A stretch of 64,000 nucleotides of DNA from Desulforadius tongensis (GTDB taxonomy: Bacteria; Bacillota; Desulfotomaculia; Desulfotomaculales; Desulfohalotomaculaceae), in NCBI RefSeq assembly GCF_016907915.1, contig NZ_JAFBCW010000011.1, positions 23,599 to 87,598 of the forward strand, given 5' to 3'. The notes beneath the pieces are model-generated. The model worked only from the letters and a program-made list of their open reading frames with translations. It had not been told where the DNA came from and searched no databases. Shown piece by piece: positions 51,147 through 59,562 of the stretch. How positions within the stretch are numbered: the first letter of the stretch is position 1; each line of letters starts with the position of its first letter. Made by a program: the position numbers and the translations under genes.

Positions 51147-52514
51147 CTATTGTGCGCGTACCGTTCCGGCCGGAGAAGTAAACCTTCCCACTTCACCTGG
51201 CCTAAGGGCAAAATCTCCATACGCTTCCATGCCATGTTCACCCAAGTCCAGCCCTTCTATTTCTTCAGCTTTGGGTACCCTTAAACCAACCAGGGCATCT
51301 ATGAGCTTAAAAGCTATCAAAGCCAGCATCACAGTCCAAACAAATACTGCAGCGACACCGATAAGCTGGGTGGCCAATAGAGACATTCCCCCACCGTAAA
51401 ACAAGCCGCCTTCTTGGGCAAATAATCCCACCGCCAGTGTACCAAAAACACCGCAGGTACCGTGAACGGATATGGCCCCCACCGGGTCGTCAATTTTCAA
51501 TACCTGGTCAAAGAACTCCACCGAAACAGGCAGTAAGATACCGGCTATAAAACCGCTAATCATCGCTCCTATGGGAGTAACTGCTGCGGCACCGGCAGTT
51601 ATTGCCACCAAACCACCCAGCGCCCCGTTTAATATCAACGCTAAATCAGGCTTGCCATGTCTAAGCAAAGTAAACATCGATGTGGCAACGGCACCGGCGG
51701 CAGCAGCCAGTGCAGTGGTGGCAGCCACCCAGGCCACATCTGCAGTGGTACCGGACAGTGTACTGCCCGGGTTAAAGCCAAACCAGCCAAACCAAAGCAG
51801 CAGTGTCCCCAGCGTGCCCAGGGGGATATTGTGCCCGGGAATCACTCGTACCTTACCATCCTTACTATATTTGCCAATACGCGCCCCCACCAGGTATGCC
51901 CCCACCAGTGCTGACCATGCACCAACACCGTGTACCACCGTGGAACCGGCAAAATCCACAAAGCCTCTAGCAGCCAACCAACCGTCACCATTCCATACCC
52001 AATGCACCACAGTGGGATAAATAAAAGCTGTTATCACCACGGTAAATAAAATGTATGCTGTAATTTTAGTCCGTTCGGCCATGGCTCCGGAAACAATGGT
52101 AGCAGCGGTGGCACAAAAAACTGCTTGAAAAAACCAGAAGGCATGAATAGGAATGCCAAAATCCAGCCCATTTACATTATTTAAAAAGAAACCCCTGTGG
52201 CCAATAAAACCATTCACATCTCCACCGAAGGCAATGGCAAAGCCTGTGGCAAAGAATAACAGTATACCTAAAGAAATGGTCAGCATATTTTTGGTCAGGA
52301 TGTTTACAGTATTCTTAGCCCTGGTAAATCCCGCCTCTACCAGCGCAAAACCGGCGTGCATGATAAAAACCAGAAAACCCGCAATTAAAACCCAAATTGT
52401 GTCAATGGCCACAGCATTTGATTCCGGCGTGGGTCCACCAGCAGCAAAACCCAAAGCAGGGCAGAGCAATAATGCCACCGGTGCAGCAATTAAACCAAAT
52501 AATTTAACATTCAT
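51147..52514 (-). CDS. amtB: Ammonium transporter, AmtB family
   Basis: The 455-residue protein has an N-terminal signal-like segment (LFGLIAAPVALLLCPALGFA) and about eleven spans. Family motifs include FVDFAGSTVVHGVGAWSALV, LLWFGWFGFNPGS and SVHGTCGVFGTLAVG, with the pore histidines. It conducts ammonium and is blocked by P-II proteins. The ATG at 52514 follows GGGAGGG. The leader carries an ANTAR-type hairpin pair. It follows the P-II gene. Confidence 0.96.
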   Translation of the reverse strand: MNVKLFGLIAAPVALLLCPALGFAAGGPTPESNAVAIDTIWVLIAGFLVFIMHAGFALVEAGFTRAKNTVNILTKNMLTISLGILLFFATGFAIAFGGDVNGFIGHRGFFLNNVNGLDFGIPIHAFWFFQAVFCATAATIVSGAMAERTKITAYILFTVVITAFIYPTVVHWVWNGDGWLAARGFVDFAGSTVVHGVGAWSALVGAYLVGARIGKYSKDGKVRVIPGHNIPLGTLGTLLLWFGWFGFNPGSTLSGTTADVAWVAATTALAAAAGAVATSMFTLLRHGKPDLALILNGALGGLVAITAGAAAVTPIGAMISGFIAGILLPVSVEFFDQVLKIDDPVGAISVHGTCGVFGTLAVGLFAQEGGLFYGGGMSLLATQLIGVAAVFVWTVMLALIAFKLIDALVGLRVPKAEEIEGLDLGEHGMEAYGDFALRPGEVGRFTSPAGTVRAQ

Positions 52515-52536
52515 GCAAATCCCTCCCATTTTAAAT

Positions 52537-52600
52537 CCAAAAGACCTTTTGGTTTTAACCACCAAAGCGTCTTTGCCAAAGATTTGCACGACGTTGTGCA
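52537..52600 (-). promoter_or_regulatory. Candidate ANTAR-binding hairpin pair in the amtB leader
   Basis: On the minus strand, P1 is TGCAC-AACGTC-GTGCA (52585-52600). P2, 8 nt later, has loop AAAGAC closed by GC pairs (52567-52576). Both hexaloops have A at position 1 and G at position 4, the ANTAR target signature. A 7-bp hairpin (52537-52552) follows just before the ribosome site, as terminator or sequestrator. P2 has only three strong closing pairs, so it is the weaker half. Confidence 0.6.
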
Positions 52601-52735
52601 GCCATTAGGTTGGCCGAACCGGCCGTTCTAACTTCCAGCATCTTTTTTACACTGCAGCTCATCCATAAACGCTCACCTGTACAAAAGGCCGCCTGCTTTT
52701 CATCCCTGCCGGTGCCGCATGCAGCATGGGGGTCT

Positions 52736-52852
52736 CCCCTGAAAAATGTTATCTTACTAATCCCGGCAGCTGCTCACTCAAACGTTTGCTCCTGCAAATG
52801 GCTGCCGGGGTTTTCATTACCTGTTGGTGCCATTTATGGTATCAGTGTCTAC
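52736..52852 (-). repeat. Dispersed intergenic element, copy B
   Basis: On the minus strand it begins near GGCACCA, forms a perfect 9-bp stem (CCCGGCAGC with GCTGCCGGG), and ends in GATAACATTTTTCAGGGGA, as in copy A. It sits right after the P-II stop. The other sequence between amtB and the P-II gene (52601-52735) shows nothing recognisable. Confidence 0.6.
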
Positions 52853-52861
52853 CCCGAAAAT

Positions 52862-53200
52862 CTAAATTGCTTCATCGCCCTGTTCACCGGTTCTTATCCT
52901 GACCGCGTTTTCCACCGGGTAAACAAAAATCTTGCCGTCTCCAATTTCACCGGACCGGGCCACCCGGGCAATGATGTTTACCACTTCCTCTACCCGGTTG
53001 TCCGTGGTCACCAATTCCAGTTTTACCTTGGGCAGCAGGTTAATATTAAATTCATTTCCCCGGTAAACACCAACCTTACCCTTTTGCAAACCGCAGCCAG
53101 CCACTTCACTTACTGTCATCCCGTGAATCCCATATTCTCCCAAGGATTCCTTTACTTCTTCCAATTTAGCCGGTCTGATTATGGCTTCAATTTTTTTCAT
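52862..53200 (-). CDS. glnB: Nitrogen regulatory P-II protein with Phe at position 51
   Basis: The 112-residue P-II fold has IIRPAKLEEVKESL at the N-terminus and the C-terminal signature GDGKIFVYPVENAVRIRTGE. The T-loop reads GVYRGNEFNINLLPKV. The usual uridylylation site Tyr51 is Phe51, so classical uridylylation is not possible and control is probably by ATP/ADP/2-oxoglutarate alone. It sits upstream of amtB, which it should block under nitrogen excess. GlnK would be an equally good name. Confidence 0.93.
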   Translation of the reverse strand: MKKIEAIIRPAKLEEVKESLGEYGIHGMTVSEVAGCGLQKGKVGVYRGNEFNINLLPKVKLELVTTDNRVEEVVNIIARVARSGEIGDGKIFVYPVENAVRIRTGEQGDEAI

Positions 53201-53261
53201 AATAACCCTCCCCTCTAGTATTTAAAGGAATGCCGCTGCCCCGGCTGCCGGAAGCAGGCCG

Positions 53262-53335
53262 GAAAATAAAAAATGCCCCTGACACCTAAAAGAAGGTATC
53301 GGGACATCTTCGGCCGGTTAATACACCATTGTATT
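53262..53335 (-). terminator. Leader terminator of glnB-amtB with upstream hexaloop hairpin
   Basis: A terminator stem (53273-53286 with 53295-53307, few mismatches) is followed on the minus strand by a T-rich run. Upstream, the hairpin AATAC-AATGGT-GTATT (53320-53335) has the A1/G4 loop of ANTAR targets. A second such hairpin is not clear. It could be an ANTAR-controlled attenuator or simply the terminator of the alr-ANTAR unit. Confidence 0.55.
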
Positions 53336-53413
53336 GGGCTAATTAAGTTATATTAGAATTATATGTTTAAAACTTCAATTTGGCAACGGTAAATGGAATA
53401 AAATATTGTATAC

Positions 53414-53998
53414 TTAATGTTTGCTCAGCTCATGGGCAGTAATTACCGCCATAGCAATATCTTCTTTACTTTTTCGTTTTTTCATGCTTATCTGCTGCAG
53501 CAATTTATGCGCTTCATTTTCCGAAAGGTTTTTAGTATGCATTAATATGGCTTTGGCCCGTTCTATTACTTTTTTGGACTCCAGGGTCTGTTTTAAATCT
53601 TCCAACTGCCGCTCCAGTTTTTTAAAACGCCCGTGGTTGGCCAGGGCCTGTTCCACAGCAGTGTACAGCTGCTGGGGACGAATGGGCTTGATTAAAATGG
53701 AAATAAAGTAAGAATCCCTTACCTGCTCCAGCAGATCTCTTCCGGCCCTGGCAGCAACCAGCAGTGACGGCACAACACTTTCTTCTTCCAGAATTTTAGC
53801 TACTTCCAGGCCGTCCATTCCCGGCAAATGGGCATCTAATACTACCAAATCGGGTTGGGTGGTGCGGGCTAATTTTAGTACCGTTATACCGTCTGTGGCT
53901 TCCCCCACCACATTAAACCCCGACCGGAATATCATTTCTTTGAGCTTTTCCAGCGCGGAAGCATCGCTCTCTGCCGCTACAATACGCCGTCTGCCCAT
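53414..53998 (-). CDS. ANTAR-domain response regulator (RNA-binding antiterminator)
   Basis: The 194-residue protein has a receiver domain with Asp55 (LVVLDAHLPGMDG), a coiled-coil linker and a C-terminal ANTAR domain (VIERAKAILMHTKNLSENEA, then LLQQISMKKRKSKEDIA). ANTAR proteins bind paired hexaloop RNA hairpins and prevent termination. Upstream of glnB-amtB, it is the likely controller of these nitrogen genes. No cognate kinase is adjacent. The ATG at 53998 follows GAGGAG, 9 bp after alr. Confidence 0.93.
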   Translation of the reverse strand: MGRRRIVAAESDASALEKLKEMIFRSGFNVVGEATDGITVLKLARTTQPDLVVLDAHLPGMDGLEVAKILEEESVVPSLLVAARAGRDLLEQVRDSYFISILIKPIRPQQLYTAVEQALANHGRFKKLERQLEDLKQTLESKKVIERAKAILMHTKNLSENEAHKLLQQISMKKRKSKEDIAMAVITAHELSKH

Positions 53999-54009
53999 CC
54001 TGCCACTCC

Positions 54010-55134
54010 TCAACTGTTTTTATACACCCGGGGCACCCTGGCTGATACCATACATACCAGTTCATAATTAATGGTGCCCAATTTTTGTGCCAGTTCTTCC
54101 ACCGGTATGCAGCTGTTATTCTGGCAGCCAAATACCACCACTTCGTCCCCGGTTTTGACATCGTTTATATGCCCCACGTTTATCATACACTGATCCATGC
54201 AAATACGGCCCACCACCGGCGCCCGCTGCCCGTGTACCAGCACTTCACTGTTGTTCAGCATTCTGGTGTACCCGTCGGCATAACCCAAAGGCAGGGAAGC
54301 TATCACTGTTTCACTTTCCGTACAGTAACGGCAGCCATAGCTGATATGTGTGCCGGGGGGCACTTTTTTTACGTGACTCACCCTGGTTTTCAAAGCCATA
54401 GCCGGCCTTAGGCTCACCCTGTTCTTTTGCACATCTTCCGACGGGTACAATCCATACAGCATAATGCCCGGCCGCACCATATCCAGGTGGGTTTCCGGGT
54501 GGTCTATCACCGCCGCGCTGTTGGCCGCATGTCGTATTTTAAAACTTATACCCATTTTAGACAAGTGATTTAATAAGTTTATAAATTTTGCAAATTGTTT
54601 ATTGGTATAAGTCTTATCCGCGTTGTCAGCATCGGCAAAATGAGTATAAATACCTTCTACTTCCAGGTGGGATAATTTTGTAATTTCTTTTATTTCTTTT
54701 ACAGCCTGGTCCCCTGGTATAAATCCCAATCTGCCCATGCCGGTATCGATTTTAATATGTATTTTTACTTTGCTGCCGCATTTTTCAGCCCTACTGTTTA
54801 ACTCCCGGGCCATGGCTAAAGTATAAACAGTTTGAGTAAAATTATTGTTAATCACTTGTATATATTGCTCCGGGGGCGTATAACCAAATATCAGTATTGG
54901 AGATTTTATTCCCCGGCGGCGTAAAAGCATTGCCTCGTTTAAACGGGCCACAGCCAGGTAATCCGCCCCATTGGCCAGTACCGTCTCCGCCACTTCCACC
55001 AACCCGTGGCCGTAAGCATTGGCTTTAACCACGGCCATAATTTTAGTCCCCGGTTTTGTTACCCTGCGTACCTGATGCAGGTTGTGAGCAATGGCTGTTA
55101 AATCAATTTCCGCCCAAATGGGATGTGATGTCAT
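54010..55134 (-). CDS. alr: Alanine racemase
   Basis: The 374-residue protein has the PLP lysine in VVKANAYGHG, the fold-type III barrel, and the catalytic Tyr in the second half (THISYGCRYC). It makes D-alanine for peptidoglycan. The usual C-terminal motifs GRICMDQCMINVG and GDEVVVFG are present. It is downstream of the alanine dehydrogenase gene on the same strand. Confidence 0.95.
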   Translation of the reverse strand: MTSHPIWAEIDLTAIAHNLHQVRRVTKPGTKIMAVVKANAYGHGLVEVAETVLANGADYLAVARLNEAMLLRRRGIKSPILIFGYTPPEQYIQVINNNFTQTVYTLAMARELNSRAEKCGSKVKIHIKIDTGMGRLGFIPGDQAVKEIKEITKLSHLEVEGIYTHFADADNADKTYTNKQFAKFINLLNHLSKMGISFKIRHAANSAAVIDHPETHLDMVRPGIMLYGLYPSEDVQKNRVSLRPAMALKTRVSHVKKVPPGTHISYGCRYCTESETVIASLPLGYADGYTRMLNNSEVLVHGQRAPVVGRICMDQCMINVGHINDVKTGDEVVVFGCQNNSCIPVEELAQKLGTINYELVCMVSARVPRVYKNS

Positions 55135-55215
55135 CCGCTTTCACCCACTTTTTGTGATTATTAAATAATTCTAAATTATTTATTCAAAATACCGGTATAT
55201 AAATCCTTCAACTGA

Positions 55216-55289
55216 CCTGAAAAATGTTGCCCTTCTAAAACCCTTGACTCTTGTAACGTTCGCTCCCGCAGGGACTTTCATCCCCTCAG
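55216..55289 (-). repeat. Dispersed intergenic element, copy C (divergent)
   Basis: The minus strand shares GGGATGAAA, GGAGCGAACGTT and GCAACATTTTTCAGG with copy B. It lies between the ald terminator and alr, in the alr leader. Confidence 0.5.
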
Positions 55290-55320
55290 AAAAAAATACA
55301 GGGGCACTAAGCCCCTGTAA
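55290..55320 (-). terminator. Terminator of ald
   Basis: A perfect 9-bp stem (55297-55305 with 55311-55319) is followed by a T-run on the minus strand. Confidence 0.85.
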
Positions 55321-55372
55321 ATAAGAAGTAAATATATGATAATGAGGAGGTACTTTGCTGGTTTAATAATTT

Positions 55373-56497
55373 TTACAATTCACTCAGTACTTGTTCCAGC
55401 GGTGTGTACGGCACGTTGTGAGCTTCGGCCACCGCCTTATAGGTACAGCGGCCGTCTATTACGTTCACGCCTTTGGCCAGGGCCGGGTCTTCCTGTACCG
55501 CTTTTAGATAGCCCTTGTTGGCCAGCTTTAACGCGTAAGGTATGGTGACATTAGTTAAAGCAAAGGTGGAGGTGCGAGCCACCGCGCCGGGGATGTTAGC
55601 CACTGAATAGTGCATAACACCGTGCTTTTCAAATACCGGATTGCTGTGGGTGGTTACCCGGTCAATGGTCTCAATAGAACCACCTTGGTCAATGGCCACA
55701 TCAACAATTACCGCGCCTTTCTTCATTGTTTTAACCATCTCTTCGGTTACCAGGTGCGGGCACTTGGCCCCCGGAATTAATACTGCCCCAATCAGCAGGT
55801 CAGCCTGTTTAACCGCTTCAGCAATGTTAAATGTATTGGACTTTAATGTTTTCACCCGGCCGCCAAAGATATCATCCAGGTAACGCAGGCGCTCTGCACT
55901 AAGGTCAATGATGGTTACCTGGGCCCCCAGTCCGATGGCCATTTTAGCAGCATTTGTTCCCACAACGCCACCGCCGATAATTACCACCTCTGCCGGTGGT
56001 ACTCCCGGAACGCCGCCCAGCAGTACTCCCATACCGCCTTTGGGCTTTTCCAGGAACTGGGCACCAATTTGTACCGCCATGCGCCCGGCCACTTCACTCA
56101 TCGGTGTTAAAAGCGGCAGCGCTCCATTGGGCAGCTGGACTGTTTCATAAGCAATGCCCACCACTTTTTTCTCCAGCAGCGCCCTGGTTAACTCCGGTTC
56201 CGGAGCCAGGTGCAGGTAAGTGAAGAGGATTTGTCCTTCTTTAAATAACGGGTATTCTTCCGGCAGCGGCTCCTTTACCTTCATAATCATGTCGGCAGCT
56301 GCAAAGATTTCTTTAGGAGTATCCAGTATTTTGGCGCCAACGGCAATATAATCTTCATCATTAATGCCGCTGCCCACACCGGCATCTTTTTGAATAAATA
56401 CCTCGTGACCATGATTAACCATGGCCTGAACTCCCGCCGGGGTAATGGCAACCCGGTTTTCATTATCTTTTATTTCCTTCGGTACACCAATAATCAT
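55373..56497 (-). CDS. ald: Alanine dehydrogenase
   Basis: The 374-residue protein opens [19 protein letters not shown] and has the NAD-binding motif [17 protein letters not shown] and the family stretch [16 protein letters not shown]. It interconverts L-alanine and pyruvate plus ammonia with NAD. In spore formers it supports growth or germination on alanine. The second of two adjacent ATGs (56497) has better spacing from GGAGGG. It is followed by alr after a terminator. Confidence 0.97.
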   Translation of the reverse strand: MIIGVPKEIKDNENRVAITPAGVQAMVNHGHEVFIQKDAGVGSGINDEDYIAVGAKILDTPKEIFAAADMIMKVKEPLPEEYPLFKEGQILFTYLHLAPEPELTRALLEKKVVGIAYETVQLPNGALPLLTPMSEVAGRMAVQIGAQFLEKPKGGMGVLLGGVPGVPPAEVVIIGGGVVGTNAAKMAIGLGAQVTIIDLSAERLRYLDDIFGGRVKTLKSNTFNIAEAVKQADLLIGAVLIPGAKCPHLVTEEMVKTMKKGAVIVDVAIDQGGSIETIDRVTTHSNPVFEKHGVMHYSVANIPGAVARTSTFALTNVTIPYALKLANKGYLKAVQEDPALAKGVNVIDGRCTYKAVAEAHNVPYTPLEQVLSEL

Positions 56498-56568
56498 CAT
56501 CTTGCCCTCCTTGCAATTTCCAGTTGTAATATTTGTAACACAAGCATTGCAAGTTTTATGCCAAAATT

Positions 56569-56602
56569 AAAAAATTCCGGGCTGTAAAACCCGGAATTTT
56601 TT
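56569..56602 (-). terminator. Terminator upstream of ald
   Basis: A perfect 13-bp stem with A- and T-runs on both sides. It ends the NAD(P)HX repair/AcpS unit before ald. Confidence 0.85.
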
Positions 56603-56730
56603 AATAGCCGGTATATACAATGTCAAATAATCACATATGCCGGCTGTACTTATTGTTAAACCGGCACTCTCTCCTCCTCAATATAAACAGTGGCAAGTTA
56701 TCTTTCCACCGTCGGCTAAAAAACTCTTTT

Positions 56731-56774
56731 AAGTGGCAACATTTATTTCCACATGGTTTAATAAGTTGCCACTT
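56731..56774 (-). terminator. Inverted repeat overlapping the nnr stop
   Basis: Perfect 10-bp arms (56731-56740 and 56765-56774) with a 24-nt loop lie across the stop codon. On the minus strand T-rich sequence follows. It is a second possible terminator. Confidence 0.45.
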
Positions 56775-58311
56775 CTTTAATGCTTTGAGGCAGGTAATTT
56801 ATTATTTCCCCCGCCAGCAGACCGTGACTGCCCAGGTGCTCACTGGCCCTGTCGCCGGCCAGCCCATGCAAATAAGCCCCGGAAGCCGCAGCGCTTGTTA
56901 TGTCCATTCCCTGGGCCGCCAGGCCGGCAATAATACCGGTTAACACGTCCCCGCTGCCCGCCGTGGCCATGCCGGAATTACCGGTGGGATTGATGTAAAG
57001 TTCCCCCTCAGGGGCAGCTATTAACGTGCGGGCCCCTTTCAACAACACGGTACACCCCCAGGATTCAGCACACTGCTGTACCAGCGGCACCCTGTTATTT
57101 TGTACCTCTTTAATTGACAGCCCCAAAATCCTGGCCATTTCGCCGGGATGAGGTGTAAGCACCGCCGGCGCACCGATACTTTCCAGTACCGTTTTATCTT
57201 CAGCCAGGGCATTTAGGCCATCGGCATCCAGCACCATTGGAATTTTCACCTGGGGCAGCAGCTGGTGTACCAACTGCACCGTTTCCCCATGCCGGGACAA
57301 ACCGGGGCCAACGGCCAGCACATCCACATTTTCCAGCTTTTCTAAAATTGTATCCAGGGATTTTACGGATAAAGCCCCCTCCACACTGGGCAGCGGCAGC
57401 GTCATCACTTCCGGAACCAGACCGGCCACTGTATGATGAATTTTTTCCGGCACAGCCAGGGTTACCAAACCGGCACCTGCTCTTAAACAAGCCGTGGCGG
57501 TGAGAACAGCGGCCCCTTCCATACCGGTGGACCCGGCCAGCACCATCACCCGGCCAAAATCTCCCTTATGGGCGTCCGGCTTTCGCCGGGGCAGCCGTTT
57601 TTTGACCAGGCCGGCATCCAACAACCACCTTTTAATTTTTTCATCATACAACAACTGTTTGGGCAGCGAGATATCCACCACTTCCATACTGCCTATTACC
57701 CCGCCTCCTGCTTCCAGCACCATACCCAGCTTAGGCAGGCCAAAGGTAACAGTGACGGTCGCTTTGATACAGGGTCCAGCTATTTTCCCGGTATCCGCTT
57801 CCAAACCCGAGGGAATATCCACCGCTACAACCGGTATACCGCTGGCGTTAATTAATTGTATTACCCGGCCTATTTTTTCGTTTACCGTTCCTCTGAACCC
57901 GGTGCCGTACATGGCATCCACAATCAAATCGGTACTCATCAGCGAAACTTTAACCAAGTTAATACCATTGGGCTGGTGGATGGGGTAAACCCTCTGTCCC
58001 ATCTTTTCCCAAATGGCCAGATTCAACCCGGCATCCCCGGTCAGTTCCCCCGGGTCTGCCACCATCAGCACCCGTACATCGGCACCCATATTTAACAAGT
58101 GCCTGGCCACCACCAGGCCGTCTCCCCCGTTATTACCTTTGCCCACAAAAACGGTTACTGCCTTACCCTTAACATTATTATTTAACTGCCGGCAGACAAC
58201 CTCCACCACTTTTCTGCCGGCATTTTCCATTAACACCACCCCGGGAATGCCGTATTCTTCAACAGCCACCCGGTCTATTTCTCTCATTTCTGCTGCAGTT
58301 ACCACGCGCAT
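56758..58311 (-). CDS. nnr: Bifunctional NAD(P)HX epimerase / ADP-dependent dehydratase
   Basis: The 517-residue protein has two domains. The N-terminal YjeF epimerase (about 1-220) has VFVGKGNNGGDGLVVARHL, and the C-terminal carbohydrate-kinase-like dehydratase has GDFGRVMVLAGSTGMEGAA, LTPHPGEMARI and GNSGMATAGSGDVLTGIIAG. It repairs hydrated NADH and NADPH. Its start overlaps the acpS stop (TAATG). Confidence 0.95.
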   Translation of the reverse strand: MRVVTAAEMREIDRVAVEEYGIPGVVLMENAGRKVVEVVCRQLNNNVKGKAVTVFVGKGNNGGDGLVVARHLLNMGADVRVLMVADPGELTGDAGLNLAIWEKMGQRVYPIHQPNGINLVKVSLMSTDLIVDAMYGTGFRGTVNEKIGRVIQLINASGIPVVAVDIPSGLEADTGKIAGPCIKATVTVTFGLPKLGMVLEAGGGVIGSMEVVDISLPKQLLYDEKIKRWLLDAGLVKKRLPRRKPDAHKGDFGRVMVLAGSTGMEGAAVLTATACLRAGAGLVTLAVPEKIHHTVAGLVPEVMTLPLPSVEGALSVKSLDTILEKLENVDVLAVGPGLSRHGETVQLVHQLLPQVKIPMVLDADGLNALAEDKTVLESIGAPAVLTPHPGEMARILGLSIKEVQNNRVPLVQQCAESWGCTVLLKGARTLIAAPEGELYINPTGNSGMATAGSGDVLTGIIAGLAAQGMDITSAAASGAYLHGLAGDRASEHLGSHGLLAGEIINYLPQSIKEVATY

Positions 58312-58697
58312 TATGTATCATCCCTTCCTTTTACTGCTGCCGCAAAGGCCAACGCCCGGCCACCATCATGAGATATACTGATCAGCACCTGCTGTATCCC
58401 CTGTTTCTCTGCCGCCTTCAATGCCCCCCCGTAAAGTTTTACCGCCGGGGGACCTCCCACAAATTCCGGCAGCACTTCTACATCGGTAAACCGGCACCCG
58501 GCCAAACCGGTACCCAGCGCCTTTAACACTGCCTCTTTGGCCGCAAACCGGGCCGCCAGGCAGGGGTACGGGTTTTTGCGCCTCATACAGTAATCCCGCT
58601 CCCCGGCAGTGTATACGCGCTCTAAAAAACGGGGGTTAGCGGCAGCATCAGCCACTCGTTGTATTTCAATAATATCTGTACCAATACCAGTGAGCAA
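58311..58697 (-). CDS. acpS: Holo-[acyl-carrier-protein] synthase
   Basis: The 128-residue protein has the metal/CoA motifs GIGTDIIEIQRV and ARFAAKEAVLKALGTGL, and the C-terminal SISHDGGRALAFA. It transfers phosphopantetheine from CoA to acyl carrier protein. The TTG start follows GGAG. The acpS-nnr order is common in Firmicutes. Confidence 0.95.
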   Translation of the reverse strand: MLTGIGTDIIEIQRVADAAANPRFLERVYTAGERDYCMRRKNPYPCLAARFAAKEAVLKALGTGLAGCRFTDVEVLPEFVGGPPAVKLYGGALKAAEKQGIQQVLISISHDGGRALAFAAAVKGRDDT

Positions 58698-58779
58698 ATT
58701 ATTTAACTCCTTTACAAGTTCTATTAATAAATTATCCCCCTACCAATGGTTCTGTCAATCATTAGCAGGGGGATAATTT

Positions 58780-59562
58780 TTAAAACCCTAAAATTTTACG
58801 CAGTTTTTTAGCCTGGGCCCTGGAAACAGGTACTTCGCTTTTTTCCTCGTCTTCCAGCACCAGGTTGTATGTGCCGTTGAAAAAGGGTAAAATTTCTTTT
58901 ACTTTACGCAAATTTACTAAACAACAGCGGTGGGTCCTGAAAAACATGGCCGGATCTAACCGGGACTCTAACTCCTTTAACGTAAACCTGGTGAGCAGTT
59001 TATCCTTGTTGGTTTTTATATAGACATAATCATTCTCGGTAAAGGCATAAAATATATCGGACATGCTTACCAGCACAGTTTTACCCTGCTTTTCCGCCGG
59101 TATGCGGTCTATTTTTACTTCTTTATCACCGCCCACCCTCTCCTTTTCCGCCATTTCATCATCGCTTCCGGTGTCCTCCCTGCCGCCGGCGTTCTTTTGG
59201 TATAACTTCAGCACTTTATCAACAGCTTTACGCAGGCGCTGTTCCTCCACCGGTTTTAAAATGTAGTCCACCGCGTTAACCTCAAAGGCCTTTAAGGCAT
59301 GTTCATCGTAAGCAGTGATAAATATTACCCGGGGCCGGTGGGGCAGCTCCTGTATAGCTGCTCCCAGTTCCAGGCCATTCATTCCAGGCATGGCAATATC
59401 CAAAAACAGCACATGATATTCCAGTGCTTTTATCAACTCCAGGGCTTCACTGGCATTGGTAGCCTCGCCCACAATCTCAACGTTATCAAAATTACTTAAA
59501 AGATATCTCAACTCCTGCCGGGCGGGGTATTCATCATCCACTATCAACGCTCTTAACTTCAT
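58780..59562 (-). CDS. LytTR-type response regulator
   Basis: The 260-residue protein has a receiver domain with Asp55 (VLFLDIAMPGMNG), an acidic linker (about 125-155) and a C-terminal LytTR DNA-binding domain (SMSDIFYAFTENDYVYIKTN, FFRTHRCCLVNLRKV). It pairs with the overlapping LytS-like kinase. The target is unknown; acs lies directly upstream of the pair on the same strand. Confidence 0.93.
   Translation of the reverse strand: MKLRALIVDDEYPARQELRYLLSNFDNVEIVGEATNASEALELIKALEYHVLFLDIAMPGMNGLELGAAIQELPHRPRVIFITAYDEHALKAFEVNAVDYILKPVEEQRLRKAVDKVLKLYQKNAGGREDTGSDDEMAEKERVGGDKEVKIDRIPAEKQGKTVLVSMSDIFYAFTENDYVYIKTNKDKLLTRFTLKELESRLDPAMFFRTHRCCLVNLRKVKEILPFFNGTYNLVLEDEEKSEVPVSRAQAKKLRKILGF

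Noticed and set aside
52736..52852. Element B as a glycine or other known riboswitch
   Set aside because: It has AGGAGC and CAGG fragments reminiscent of glycine aptamers, but the order and core do not match.
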